Shown here piece by piece: positions 31,052-38,821 of a stretch of 46,181 nt of DNA. The DNA is from Pseudomonadota bacterium (GTDB lineage: Bacteria > Pseudomonadota > Gammaproteobacteria > Burkholderiales > Usitatibacteraceae). Numbering within the stretch: the first letter of the stretch is position 1; each line of letters starts with the position of its first letter. The notes under the pieces were generated by a model that was given only the letters and a program-made list of their open reading frames with translations, had not been told where the DNA came from and ran no database searches. The position numbers and the translations under genes are program-made. Where the stretch lies: positions 1 through 46,181 of the forward strand of contig JAKOWJ010000122.1 in the NCBI GenBank assembly GCA_029781595.1. The letters are read 5' to 3'.

Positions 31052-32332
31052 ATGGACTCCATCGGGAAGTACCGGGTCGAGCGGGAGCTCGGGCGGGGGG
31101 CGACCGGCAAGGTCTACCTCGCCACGGACCCGTTCGGCAACCGCCAGGTCGCCATCAAGGTGGCCTATCCCGAGGCGCTGAAGAGCAGCGAGGACGGGGC
31201 GTTCTACCGCTCCATGTTCCTCAACGAGGCCGCGCTCGCCGGAAAGCTCAACCACCCGCACATCGTCGAGATCTACGACGCGGTGGTCGAGGACGAGTTC
31301 AGCTACATCGTGATGGAATTCGTCGAGGGCGGCACCCTCGAGAAGTACTGCCAGCCCGAGACGCTGCTCGACCCGGCCGAGGTGGCCGAGATCATGTTCA
31401 AGTGCGTGCGGGCCCTGGCCTTCGCGCACCGGCTGGGCCTCACCCACCGCGACATCAAGCCCGGCAACATCCTCCACGTCGACGGCACGGACATCAAGAT
31501 CGCCGACTTCGGCGCGGCCATCAACAAGGTCTCGGACCGCACGGTCATCACCAACGTGGGCTCGCCCGCCTACATGGCGCCGGAGCTCATCACGGGGGCC
31601 GCGCAGGCCTCCGCGGTCACCGACATCTACGCGCTCGGCGTGGTCATGTACTACCTGCTCGCGGGGCGCCTGCCCTTCGCCGGCGCCAACACGATGAGCG
31701 TGATCTACCAGATCGTGAACACCGATCCCGAGCCCCCGGGCGCCCACCGCCAGGGCCTGCTGCCGGAGCTCGACGCCATCGTGCTCAAGGCCATGGCCAA
31801 GGACCCGGCGGCGCGCTTCGCCTCGTGGGAGGAGTTCGGGCAGGCCCTGGCCGAGGTCTGGAAGAAGCTGCACCAGGCCGGCGAGCGCGAGCAGTCCGAC
31901 ACGGAGCGCTTCAACCTCTGCCGCACGCTCTCGTTCTTCAAGGACTTCCCGGAGAACGAGCTGTGGGAGGTGCTGCGCCTGTCGAAGTGGCGCAAGTTCC
32001 CCGCCAACACCGTCCTCATCAAGGAGGGCGACCACGGCGACTCGTTCTTCATCCTGGCGGGCGGCTACGTGCGCGTCACGCGCGGCAAGCGCACGCTCAA
32101 CGTCCTCACCGCGGGCGACGTGTTCGGCGAGATGTCCTACCTGGGCCACCGCGACTCGCCGACGCGCTCGGCGACGGTGACCACCACCTCCGACTGCATC
32201 ATCCTCAAGATCCGGGCCGAGGACCTGCGGGTCGCCTCGCTCTCCTGCCGGCGCCTCTTCGACGAGCGCTTCCTCAACACCCTCGTCACCCGCCTCGAGG
32301 CGGCCAACGAGCAGCTCGCCGTCATGTCCTAG
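31052..32332 (+). CDS. Ser/Thr protein kinase with C-terminal cyclic-nucleotide-binding domain
   Basis: This 426-residue Hanks-type kinase spans about residues 7-265. It has the Gly loop LGRGATGKVY, Lys36 (AIKV), Glu59 in helix C, HRDIKPGN with Asp134, DFG with Asp152, and activation segment GSPAYMAPE; all catalytic residues are present. A linker with charged helices leads to a cNMP-binding domain (about residues 290-415) with the phosphate-binding signature FGEMSYL, then TRSATV, retaining Glu and Arg. There is no TM segment, so it is cytoplasmic. The architecture suggests a kinase regulated by, or localised through, a cyclic nucleotide. No phosphatase or FHA gene is adjacent. It is preceded by the fhs terminator, so it has its own promoter. 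Confidence 0.92.
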   Translation: MDSIGKYRVERELGRGATGKVYLATDPFGNRQVAIKVAYPEALKSSEDGAFYRSMFLNEAALAGKLNHPHIVEIYDAVVEDEFSYIVMEFVEGGTLEKYCQPETLLDPAEVAEIMFKCVRALAFAHRLGLTHRDIKPGNILHVDGTDIKIADFGAAINKVSDRTVITNVGSPAYMAPELITGAAQASAVTDIYALGVVMYYLLAGRLPFAGANTMSVIYQIVNTDPEPPGAHRQGLLPELDAIVLKAMAKDPAARFASWEEFGQALAEVWKKLHQAGEREQSDTERFNLCRTLSFFKDFPENELWEVLRLSKWRKFPANTVLIKEGDHGDSFFILAGGYVRVTRGKRTLNVLTAGDVFGEMSYLGHRDSPTRSATVTTTSDCIILKIRAEDLRVASLSCRRLFDERFLNTLVTRLEAANEQLAVMS

Positions 32333-32826
32333 GGGCCCCGGCCCCCCAGCAGCCACGCCGCCGCGAACACGCCCACCATCAGGAAGGCGAGGGTGAGCTT
32401 GGCCACGGAACCCAGGAGCAGCCCCAGCCAGGTGCCCAGGCCCGCGCGGCCCGCGTGCAGCAGGTCGCGGCGCGCGGAGAGCTCCCCCGCGACCGCCCCC
32501 ACGAAGGGTCCGAGCACCAGGCCGGGCAGGCCGAAGAAGATCCCCGCCACGGCGCCCACTGCCGCGCCCAGCATCGCCCGGGGGCTCGCCCCCAGGCGCT
32601 TGGCGCCGAGCGCGGAGGCGGCCAGGTCCGCGACCATGGCCAGCGCGGTGAGCGCGCCCAGCACCACGATCGTCACCGCGCCCACGCGCTGGAACCCGTC
32701 GGCCCACGCGGAGAGCAGCAGGCCCGCGAAGACGAGGACCACGCCGGGCAGGGCGGGCAGGACCGTGCCGGCCAGCCCCACGAGGACCAGCAGGGCTGCG
32801 GCGATGTGCAGGTAGAGTGGGTCCAT
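32329..32826 (-). CDS. DUF456 family membrane protein
   Basis: This 165-residue protein has about five TM helices and Gly-rich segments (LVGLAGTVLPALPGVVLVFAG; FFGLPGLVLGPFVGAVAGE) that define DUF456. Function is unknown in the family. The ATG is at 32826; the much longer open frame upstream is antisense to the glcD genes and has no family support. It converges on the kinase gene with a 4-base overlap at their stops and is divergent from glcD. Confidence 0.85.
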   Translation of the reverse strand: MDPLYLHIAAALLVLVGLAGTVLPALPGVVLVFAGLLLSAWADGFQRVGAVTIVVLGALTALAMVADLAASALGAKRLGASPRAMLGAAVGAVAGIFFGLPGLVLGPFVGAVAGELSARRDLLHAGRAGLGTWLGLLLGSVAKLTLAFLMVGVFAAAWLLGGRGP

Positions 32827-32907
32827 GGGGGGCGAAGGGCTTGATACCGGGGCGCGCCGGGAGGGCGCCACGGCCATGCTATCGTATCGGAGCCCGCTCC
32901 CGCCGCC

Positions 32908-34395
32908 ATGAACGCCCAAGTCCAGCCCGACGCCCTGCAGGAACGCCGCAGCACGGTGGCCTCGGCGCTGGCGGCGCGCCTGCCGGCCCACGCGGTGCTC
33001 ACGGCCCGCGAGGACCTTCGGCCCTACGAGTGCGACGGGCTCTCGGCCTACCGCCAGACGCCGCTGGTGGCCACGCTGCCGGCCACGGTCGAGGAGGCCG
33101 CGACGGTGCTGCGCGTGGCCCGCGAGACGGGCGCCCCGGTGGTGGCCCGCGGCTCGGGCACGGGCCTGTCGGGCGGCGCGCTGCCGCTCGCCGACGGGAT
33201 CCTCCTGTCGCTCGGCAAGTTCAACCGCATCCTCGCCATCGACGCGGCCGCGCGCACCGCCCGCGCGCAGCCCGGCGTGCGCAACGCGCAGATCACCGAG
33301 GCGGCCGCGCCGCTGGGCCTGTACTACGCGCCGGACCCGTCGAGCCAGATCGCCTGCTCCATCGGCGGAAACGTCGCGGAGAACGCGGGCGGCGTGCACT
33401 GCCTCAAGTACGGGCTCACCACGCACAACATCCAGAAGGTGCGCGCGCTCACCATCGAGGGCGACGACGTGGAGTTCGGCTCGGACGCGCTGGACGCGCC
33501 GGGCTACGACCTGCTCGCGGTCGTCACCGGCTCCGAGGGGCTGCTCGCGCTGCTCACCGAGGTGACGGTGCGCCTGCTTCCCCGGCCGCAGACGGCCCAG
33601 GTGGTGATGGCGTCCTTCACCGACGTCGAGGCGGCCGGCGAGGCGGTGGCCGCCGTGATCGGCGCCGGCATCGTGCCCGCGGGGCTGGAGATGATGGACC
33701 GCCTGGCCGCCTCGGCCGCCGAGGACTTCGTGCACGCGGGCTACGACCTCGAGGCCGAGGCGATCCTGCTGTGCGAGTCGGACGGCACGCCCGAGGAGGT
33801 GGCCGACGAGATCGCCAAGATCACGGAGGTGATGCGGGCCGCGGGCTGCACGCGCCTGGCGGTGTCGGCGAGCGAGGCCGAGCGGCTGCGCTTCTGGTCG
33901 GGGCGCAAGGCGGCGTTTCCCGCCGTGGGACGCCTGTCGCCGGACTACTACTGCATCGACGGCTCCATCCCGCGCGGGGCCCTGGCGAAGGTGCTCCGGC
34001 GCATCGAGGAGCTCTCCGCGCACTACGGCCTTCGCTGCGCCAACGTCTTCCACGCCGGCGACGGCAACCTGCACCCGCTCATCCTCTACGACGCCAACGT
34101 GCCCGGCGAGTTCGAGAAGACGGAGGAGTTCGCCGGCGACATCCTCGAGCTCTCCATCCAGGTGGGCGGCACCATCACCGGCGAGCACGGCGTGGGCGTC
34201 GAGAAGATCAGGCAGATGTGCACGCAGTTCAAGCCCGCGGAGCTCGCGCAGTTCCACGCGGTGAAGGCCGCCTTCGACCCGCCCGGCCTGCTCAACCCCG
34301 GCAAGGCCGTGCCCACGCTCAACCGCTGCGCCGAGTACGGGGCGATGCGCGTGCACCGCGGCCAGGTCGCCTTCCCGGACATCCCGCGATTCTGA
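32908..34395 (+). CDS. glycolate oxidase subunit GlcD-like FAD-linked oxidase (first copy)
   Basis: This 495-residue protein has a PCMH/VAO-type FAD-binding domain (residues about 60-240: VARGSGTGLSGGALP; PDPSSQIACSIGGNVAENAGG) and a C-terminal FAD-linked oxidase domain (FHAGDGNLHP; GGTITGEHGVGVEKI). GlcD is the flavin-bearing catalytic subunit oxidising glycolate or D-lactate to the 2-oxo acid, with GlcE and GlcF. The gene overlaps a second glcD-like gene by one base (TGATG), and both proteins end in DIPRF, showing tandem duplication. Which copy works with GlcE/GlcF cannot be told; D-lactate dehydrogenase activity is an alternative. Confidence 0.92.
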   Translation: MNAQVQPDALQERRSTVASALAARLPAHAVLTAREDLRPYECDGLSAYRQTPLVATLPATVEEAATVLRVARETGAPVVARGSGTGLSGGALPLADGILLSLGKFNRILAIDAAARTARAQPGVRNAQITEAAAPLGLYYAPDPSSQIACSIGGNVAENAGGVHCLKYGLTTHNIQKVRALTIEGDDVEFGSDALDAPGYDLLAVVTGSEGLLALLTEVTVRLLPRPQTAQVVMASFTDVEAAGEAVAAVIGAGIVPAGLEMMDRLAASAAEDFVHAGYDLEAEAILLCESDGTPEEVADEIAKITEVMRAAGCTRLAVSASEAERLRFWSGRKAAFPAVGRLSPDYYCIDGSIPRGALAKVLRRIEELSAHYGLRCANVFHAGDGNLHPLILYDANVPGEFEKTEEFAGDILELSIQVGGTITGEHGVGVEKIRQMCTQFKPAELAQFHAVKAAFDPPGLLNPGKAVPTLNRCAEYGAMRVHRGQVAFPDIPRF

Positions 34396-35864
34396 TGGCC
34401 ACGACGAGCGCCGATCCGAGAGCCGAGGCCCTGGCGGCGCTGGGGGCCCTGCGCCCTCCCGTGGGCCTGGTCTGCGAGCCGGAGCGCCTGGCGGCCTTCG
34501 ACATGGACGCCTACATCCAGAAGCGCGAGACGCCCCTGGCGGCCGTGCTGCCGCAGGACGAGGCGCAGGTGGCCGAGGTGGTGCGGGCGATGGGCGCGCT
34601 GGGCGTGCCGGTGGTCTCGCGCGGCGCGGGCACGGGCATCTCGGGCGGCGCCACCCCGCGCGCGGACGGTGTGCTGCTGGTGCTCACGCGGCTGCGCCGC
34701 ATCGTGTCGATCGACGCGGCCGCGCGCCTGGCGGTGGTGGAGCCGGGCGTGCGCAACGCCGCGGTGACGGAGGCGGCCGAGCCCGCGGGCCTGTACTTCG
34801 CGCCGGATCCCTCGAGCCAGGTCATCTCCTCCATCGGCGGCAACGTCGCGGAGAACGCCGGGGGAATCCACTGCCTCAAGTACGGCCTCACCGTCCACAA
34901 CGTGGCGGCGCTGCGCGTGGTGGACGGCGACGGCGAAGTGCTGGCGATCGGTGGCGAGTCGCTCGACAGCGCGGGCTACGACCTGCTCGCCCTGATGCAC
35001 GGCAGCGAGGGCAACCTGGGCGTGGTCACGCAGGCCACGCTGCGCCTGCTGCCGCGCCCCGAGGCCACCGAGACGCTGCTCGCGGCCTTCCCGACCGTGA
35101 AGGCCGGGGCCGGGGCCGTGGGCGCCATCATCGGCGCGGGCATCGTGCCGGCGGCGCTGGAGATGATGGACCGCATCGTGATCGACGCCTGCGAGCGCTA
35201 CATGGCGCTGGGCCTGCCCCGGGCCGAGGCCCTGCTCCTGGTGGAGGTGGACGGCGGCGCCGAGGAGGCGGCCGAGGCCCGCGCCGAGGTCGGGCGCATC
35301 CTGGGCGAGTGCGGCGCCACCGAGGTGCGCCTCGCGAAGGACGCCGTGGAGCGCGCCAATCTCTGGAAGGCCCGCAAGGGCGCGTTCGCGGCCCTCGCGA
35401 GCGTGATGCCCGACTACTACACGCTGGACGGCACGATCCCGCGCCGGGCGCTGCCCGAGGTGCTGGAGGCCGTCTACGCCCTCGGCCGCGAGTACGGCAT
35501 GGTGATCGGCAACGTCTTCCACGCGGGCGACGGCAACATGCACCCGTGCATCTTCTACGACGCGCAGAAGGCGGGCGAGCTCGAGCGCAGCGAGGAGCTG
35601 GGCGGGAAGATCCTGGAGCTCTGCATCGAGCACGGCGGCACGATCACCGGCGAGCACGGCGTGGGCATCGAGAAGCTGCGGCAGATGTGCCTGCAGTTCC
35701 GCGAGGCCGAGATCGCCGCCTTCCACGACGCGAAGCGCGCGCTGGACCCGCGCGGCATCCTCAACCCCGGCAAGGCCGTCCCCACGCTCAAGCGCTGCGC
35801 GGAGTGGGGCGGCATGCACGTGCGCGGCGGGCAGGTGCCGCGGCCGGACATCCCGAGATTCTGA
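34395..35864 (+). CDS. glcD: glycolate oxidase subunit GlcD (second copy)
   Basis: This 489-residue paralogue of the preceding gene has the same domains and motifs: SRGAGTGISGGATP, PDPSSQVISSIGGNVAENAGG, FHAGDGNMHP, GGTITGEHGVGIEKL. The start ATG 34395 shares its A with the upstream TGA; the longer frame upstream is a shadow of the first copy. The central substrate region differs most between the copies (for example VMPDYYTLDG against LSPDYYCIDG), so substrate or partner specialisation is possible. I give the glcD symbol to this copy because it is directly followed by glcE; that choice is contextual. Confidence 0.9.
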   Translation: MATTSADPRAEALAALGALRPPVGLVCEPERLAAFDMDAYIQKRETPLAAVLPQDEAQVAEVVRAMGALGVPVVSRGAGTGISGGATPRADGVLLVLTRLRRIVSIDAAARLAVVEPGVRNAAVTEAAEPAGLYFAPDPSSQVISSIGGNVAENAGGIHCLKYGLTVHNVAALRVVDGDGEVLAIGGESLDSAGYDLLALMHGSEGNLGVVTQATLRLLPRPEATETLLAAFPTVKAGAGAVGAIIGAGIVPAALEMMDRIVIDACERYMALGLPRAEALLLVEVDGGAEEAAEARAEVGRILGECGATEVRLAKDAVERANLWKARKGAFAALASVMPDYYTLDGTIPRRALPEVLEAVYALGREYGMVIGNVFHAGDGNMHPCIFYDAQKAGELERSEELGGKILELCIEHGGTITGEHGVGIEKLRQMCLQFREAEIAAFHDAKRALDPRGILNPGKAVPTLKRCAEWGGMHVRGGQVPRPDIPRF

Positions 35865-35873
35865 ACGCAGGCC

Positions 35874-36932
35874 ATGACGGACACCTTCATCACCGAACTC
35901 GCCGCGCGCGTGCGCGACCACGCCGCCCGCAAGGCGCCGCTGCGCATCCGCGGCGGCGGCACCAAGGACTTCCACGGCGCCCCGGTGGCGGGCGAGGCGC
36001 TGGAGGTCGGAGCCCACGCCGGCATCGTCGCCTACGAGCCGCGCGAGCTCGTCCTCACCGTGAAGGCCGGCACGCGCCTGGCCGAGATCGAATCGGCCCT
36101 CGCGGCCGAGCGGCAGATGCTGCCCTTCGAGCCGCCGGCCTTCGGGGCCGCGGCCACGATCGGCGGCACCGTGGCGTGCAACCTCTCCGGGCCCAGGCGC
36201 CCCTACGCCGGGGCCGCGCGCGACTTCCTGCTGGGCGCGCGCATCGTCAACGGCAAGGGCGAGGACCTCTCGTTCGGCGGGCGCGTGATGAAGAACGTGG
36301 CGGGCTACGACGTCTCGCGCCTCATGGCCGGCGCGCTGGGCACGCTGGGCGTGCTGGTGGAGCTCTCCTTCAAGGTGCTGCCGCGGCCGGTGGCGGAGGC
36401 GACGCTCGCCTTCGAGATGGACGAGGCGCGCATGCTCGAGACGGTGAACCGCTGGGCCGGCCAGCCCCTGCCGCTGTCGGCCACGGCCTGGGAGGCGGGC
36501 GTGCTGCGCGTGCGCCTGTCGGGCGCGGCGAGCGCCGTGGCCGCGGCCCGCGCGAAGCTCGGCGGCAGCGAGGTGGCGGACGGCGCCGCGTACTGGGAGG
36601 CGCTGCGCGAGCAGCGGCTCGCGTTCTTCGCGCCGGACCGGCCGCTGTGGCGGCTGTCGGTGGCGCAGACCGCGGCCCCCGTCGCGACGCCCTTCCCGCA
36701 GCTGGTGGAGTGGGGCGGCGGGCAGCGCTGGGTGAGCGGCGACCTGGGCGCCGCCCGGGCGCGCGAGCTGGCCTCGGCCGCTCGCGGGCACGCCACGCTC
36801 TTCCGCGGCGGCGACCGCGCGGGCGGCGTCTTCCACCCGCTCGCCCCGGCGCTCGCCAAGATCCATCGGCGCCTCAAGGAGGCGTTCGACCCCGCCGGGA
36901 TCCTCAACCCCGGCCGCCTGGACAACTTCTGA
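35874..36932 (+). CDS. glcE: glycolate oxidase subunit GlcE
   Basis: This 352-residue FAD-binding subunit is shorter than GlcD. It has RIRGGGTKDFHG, GGTVACNLSGPRRPY and GRVMKNVAGYDVSRLMAG, all diagnostic of GlcE, and ends HRRLKEAFDPAGILNPGRL. It forms the glycolate dehydrogenase complex with GlcD and GlcF and passes electrons toward the membrane quinone pool. It starts 9 bases after glcD. The following gene is a glutathione S-transferase rather than glcF, which is unusual. Confidence 0.94.
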   Translation: MTDTFITELAARVRDHAARKAPLRIRGGGTKDFHGAPVAGEALEVGAHAGIVAYEPRELVLTVKAGTRLAEIESALAAERQMLPFEPPAFGAAATIGGTVACNLSGPRRPYAGAARDFLLGARIVNGKGEDLSFGGRVMKNVAGYDVSRLMAGALGTLGVLVELSFKVLPRPVAEATLAFEMDEARMLETVNRWAGQPLPLSATAWEAGVLRVRLSGAASAVAAARAKLGGSEVADGAAYWEALREQRLAFFAPDRPLWRLSVAQTAAPVATPFPQLVEWGGGQRWVSGDLGAARARELASAARGHATLFRGGDRAGGVFHPLAPALAKIHRRLKEAFDPAGILNPGRLDNF

Positions 36933-36940
36933 GCGCGCCC

Positions 36941-37570
36941 GTGAAGCTGCACTACGGCACCGGCTCCTGCTCGCTGCTCGTGCACATGGTGCTCGAGGAG
37001 CTGGGCCTTTCCTTCGAGGCCGTGAAGGTGGACCTCGCGGCCGGCGCGCAGCGCACGCCCGCCTATCTCGCGGTCAACGCGAAGGGCACGGTGCCCGCGC
37101 TCGTGACGCCGGAAGGCACGCTCACCGAGTGCCTGGCCATCGTCGAGTGGCTGCTCGACCGGCACGGCGACGGCACGCTGCTCGCCGCGCCGGGCACCTG
37201 GGCGCGCGCGCGGACGATGGAGCGCCTGGCCACGCTCGCGACCGAGGTGCACCCGGTGTTCAACCGATTCTTCCACGCCGAGGATTTCGCGCCCGACGCG
37301 GCCACGCAGGCCGCGGTCAAGGCGCACGCCGCGGAGAAACTCTGCCGCTGGTTCGCCGCGGAGGACGCCGCGCTCGCCGGCCCCTGGTGGTCCGGGGGCC
37401 CGGCGCCGACGGTGGCCGACCTGCACTTCGCGGTCATCGCGCGCTGGGGGCGGTGGCTCGCGCCGCCGGCCACGCGCCTGCCGCGCATCGAACCCTTCCT
37501 CAACCGCCTGGCCGCGCGACCCGCGGTCGCCCGAGCGCTCGCGCGCGAGGGGATCACCCTCTTCTCCTGA
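36941..37570 (+). CDS. glutathione S-transferase (beta-class-like) inside the glc operon
   Basis: This 209-residue protein has an N-terminal thioredoxin-like domain and a helical C-terminal domain. Cys10 in YGTGSCSLL matches the conserved active-site Cys of bacterial beta-class GSTs; VNAKGTVPALVTPEG gives the cis-Pro, and LTECLAIVEWL the glutathione gamma-Glu site. The start is GTG at 36941, only 8 bases after the glcE stop, and its stop overlaps glcF by one base (TGATG). It is therefore in the operon and probably co-translated. A link to glycolate metabolism (detoxifying glyoxylate-type aldehydes, or protecting the FeS subunit) is only inferred. Confidence 0.9.
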   Translation: MKLHYGTGSCSLLVHMVLEELGLSFEAVKVDLAAGAQRTPAYLAVNAKGTVPALVTPEGTLTECLAIVEWLLDRHGDGTLLAAPGTWARARTMERLATLATEVHPVFNRFFHAEDFAPDAATQAAVKAHAAEKLCRWFAAEDAALAGPWWSGGPAPTVADLHFAVIARWGRWLAPPATRLPRIEPFLNRLAARPAVARALAREGITLFS

Positions 37571-38817
37571 TGCAAACGAACCTCGCCGACTGGATCAAGG
37601 ACACGCCCGAGGGCCGCGAGGCCGACGCGATCCTGCGCAAGTGCGTGCACTGCGGTTTCTGCCTGGCCACGTGCCCGACCTACAGCCTGCTGGGCGACGA
37701 GCTGGACAGCCCGCGCGGGCGCATCTACCTCATGAAGCAGGCCTTCGAGGGAGGGCCGGTGACGGTGCGCACCCAGGTGCACCTGGACCGCTGCCTCACC
37801 TGCCGCGCCTGCGAGACCACCTGCCCGTCCGGGGTGAACTACGGGAGGCTCGTCGACATCGGGCGGGGCGTGGTGGAGAAGAAGGTGCCGCGCCCGGCCG
37901 GCGAGGCCGCCTGGCGCCGGCTGCTGCGGTTCGCCTTCCTGTCGGGGCCGCTTTTCGGCTTCGGCGTGGCCCTGGGCCGCGTCTTCCGGCCGCTGCTGCC
38001 CGCCTCCCTCGCCCGGCAGGTCCCGCCGAAGCGTGCCGCCGGCACCTGGCCCGCGCCGCGCCACGCGCGCCGCATGCTGGTGCTGGACGGTTGCGTGCAG
38101 CCGACGCTCGCGCCGGACATCAACGCGGCCACCGCGCGCGTGCTGGACCGGCTGGGCATCTCGCTCGTCTCCGCGCCCGGGGCCGGCTGCTGCGGCGCGA
38201 TCGAGCACCACCTCAACGCGCAGGACGCCGCCCTCGATCGCATCCGCCGCCAGATCGACGCGTGGTGGCCGCTGGTCGAGGCGGGCGCCGAGGCCATCGT
38301 GATCACCGCGAGCGGCTGCGGCACCATGGTGCAGGACTATGCGCACCTGCTCGCCGGCGACGCGGCCTACGCGAAGAAGGCCGAGCGCATCACGGCGCTC
38401 GCGAAGGACGTCGGGCAGGTGGTGGCCGCCGAGCGCGCCGCGCTGGCCGGGATCCTGGGCACGCTGGCGCCCGTCGCCGAGCCCATCGCGTACCACGCGC
38501 CCTGCAGCCTGCAGCACGGCCTGAAGCAGAAGGGCATCGTCGAGTCGGTGCTGCGCGAGGCCGGCTTCACCCTGGCGCCGGTGCCGGACGCCCACCTGTG
38601 CTGCGGCTCGGCCGGCACCTACTCGCTGCTGCAGCCCGAGCTCTCCGGGCGGCTGCTCGCGGCGAAGGTGGCGGCGCTCGAGTCGGGCCGGCCCGCCGAG
38701 CTCTGCACCTCCAACATCGGGTGCCTGCTGCACATCGAGTCGGGGGCGTCGAAGCCCATGTCCCACTGGATCGAGCTGCTGGACCGGCGCCTCGCGCAGG
38801 CGAAGGCAGCCGCCTGA
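37570..38817 (+). CDS. glcF: glycolate oxidase iron-sulfur subunit GlcF
   Basis: This 415-residue protein has two [4Fe-4S] motifs: Cys25/28/31/35 (CVHCGFCLATCP) and Cys75/78/81/85 (CLTCRACETTCP). Two CCG domains follow, with GAGCCGAIEHH and HLCCGSAGTY. It transfers electrons from GlcD/GlcE toward quinone. Hydrophobic residues around 115-150 may associate it with the membrane. ATG 37570 overlaps the GST stop. It is the last gene of the operon: the converging glycosyltransferase gene ends 5 bases downstream, with no obvious terminator between. Confidence 0.95.
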   Translation: MQTNLADWIKDTPEGREADAILRKCVHCGFCLATCPTYSLLGDELDSPRGRIYLMKQAFEGGPVTVRTQVHLDRCLTCRACETTCPSGVNYGRLVDIGRGVVEKKVPRPAGEAAWRRLLRFAFLSGPLFGFGVALGRVFRPLLPASLARQVPPKRAAGTWPAPRHARRMLVLDGCVQPTLAPDINAATARVLDRLGISLVSAPGAGCCGAIEHHLNAQDAALDRIRRQIDAWWPLVEAGAEAIVITASGCGTMVQDYAHLLAGDAAYAKKAERITALAKDVGQVVAAERAALAGILGTLAPVAEPIAYHAPCSLQHGLKQKGIVESVLREAGFTLAPVPDAHLCCGSAGTYSLLQPELSGRLLAAKVAALESGRPAELCTSNIGCLLHIESGASKPMSHWIELLDRRLAQAKAAA

Positions 38818-38821
38818 GCGC

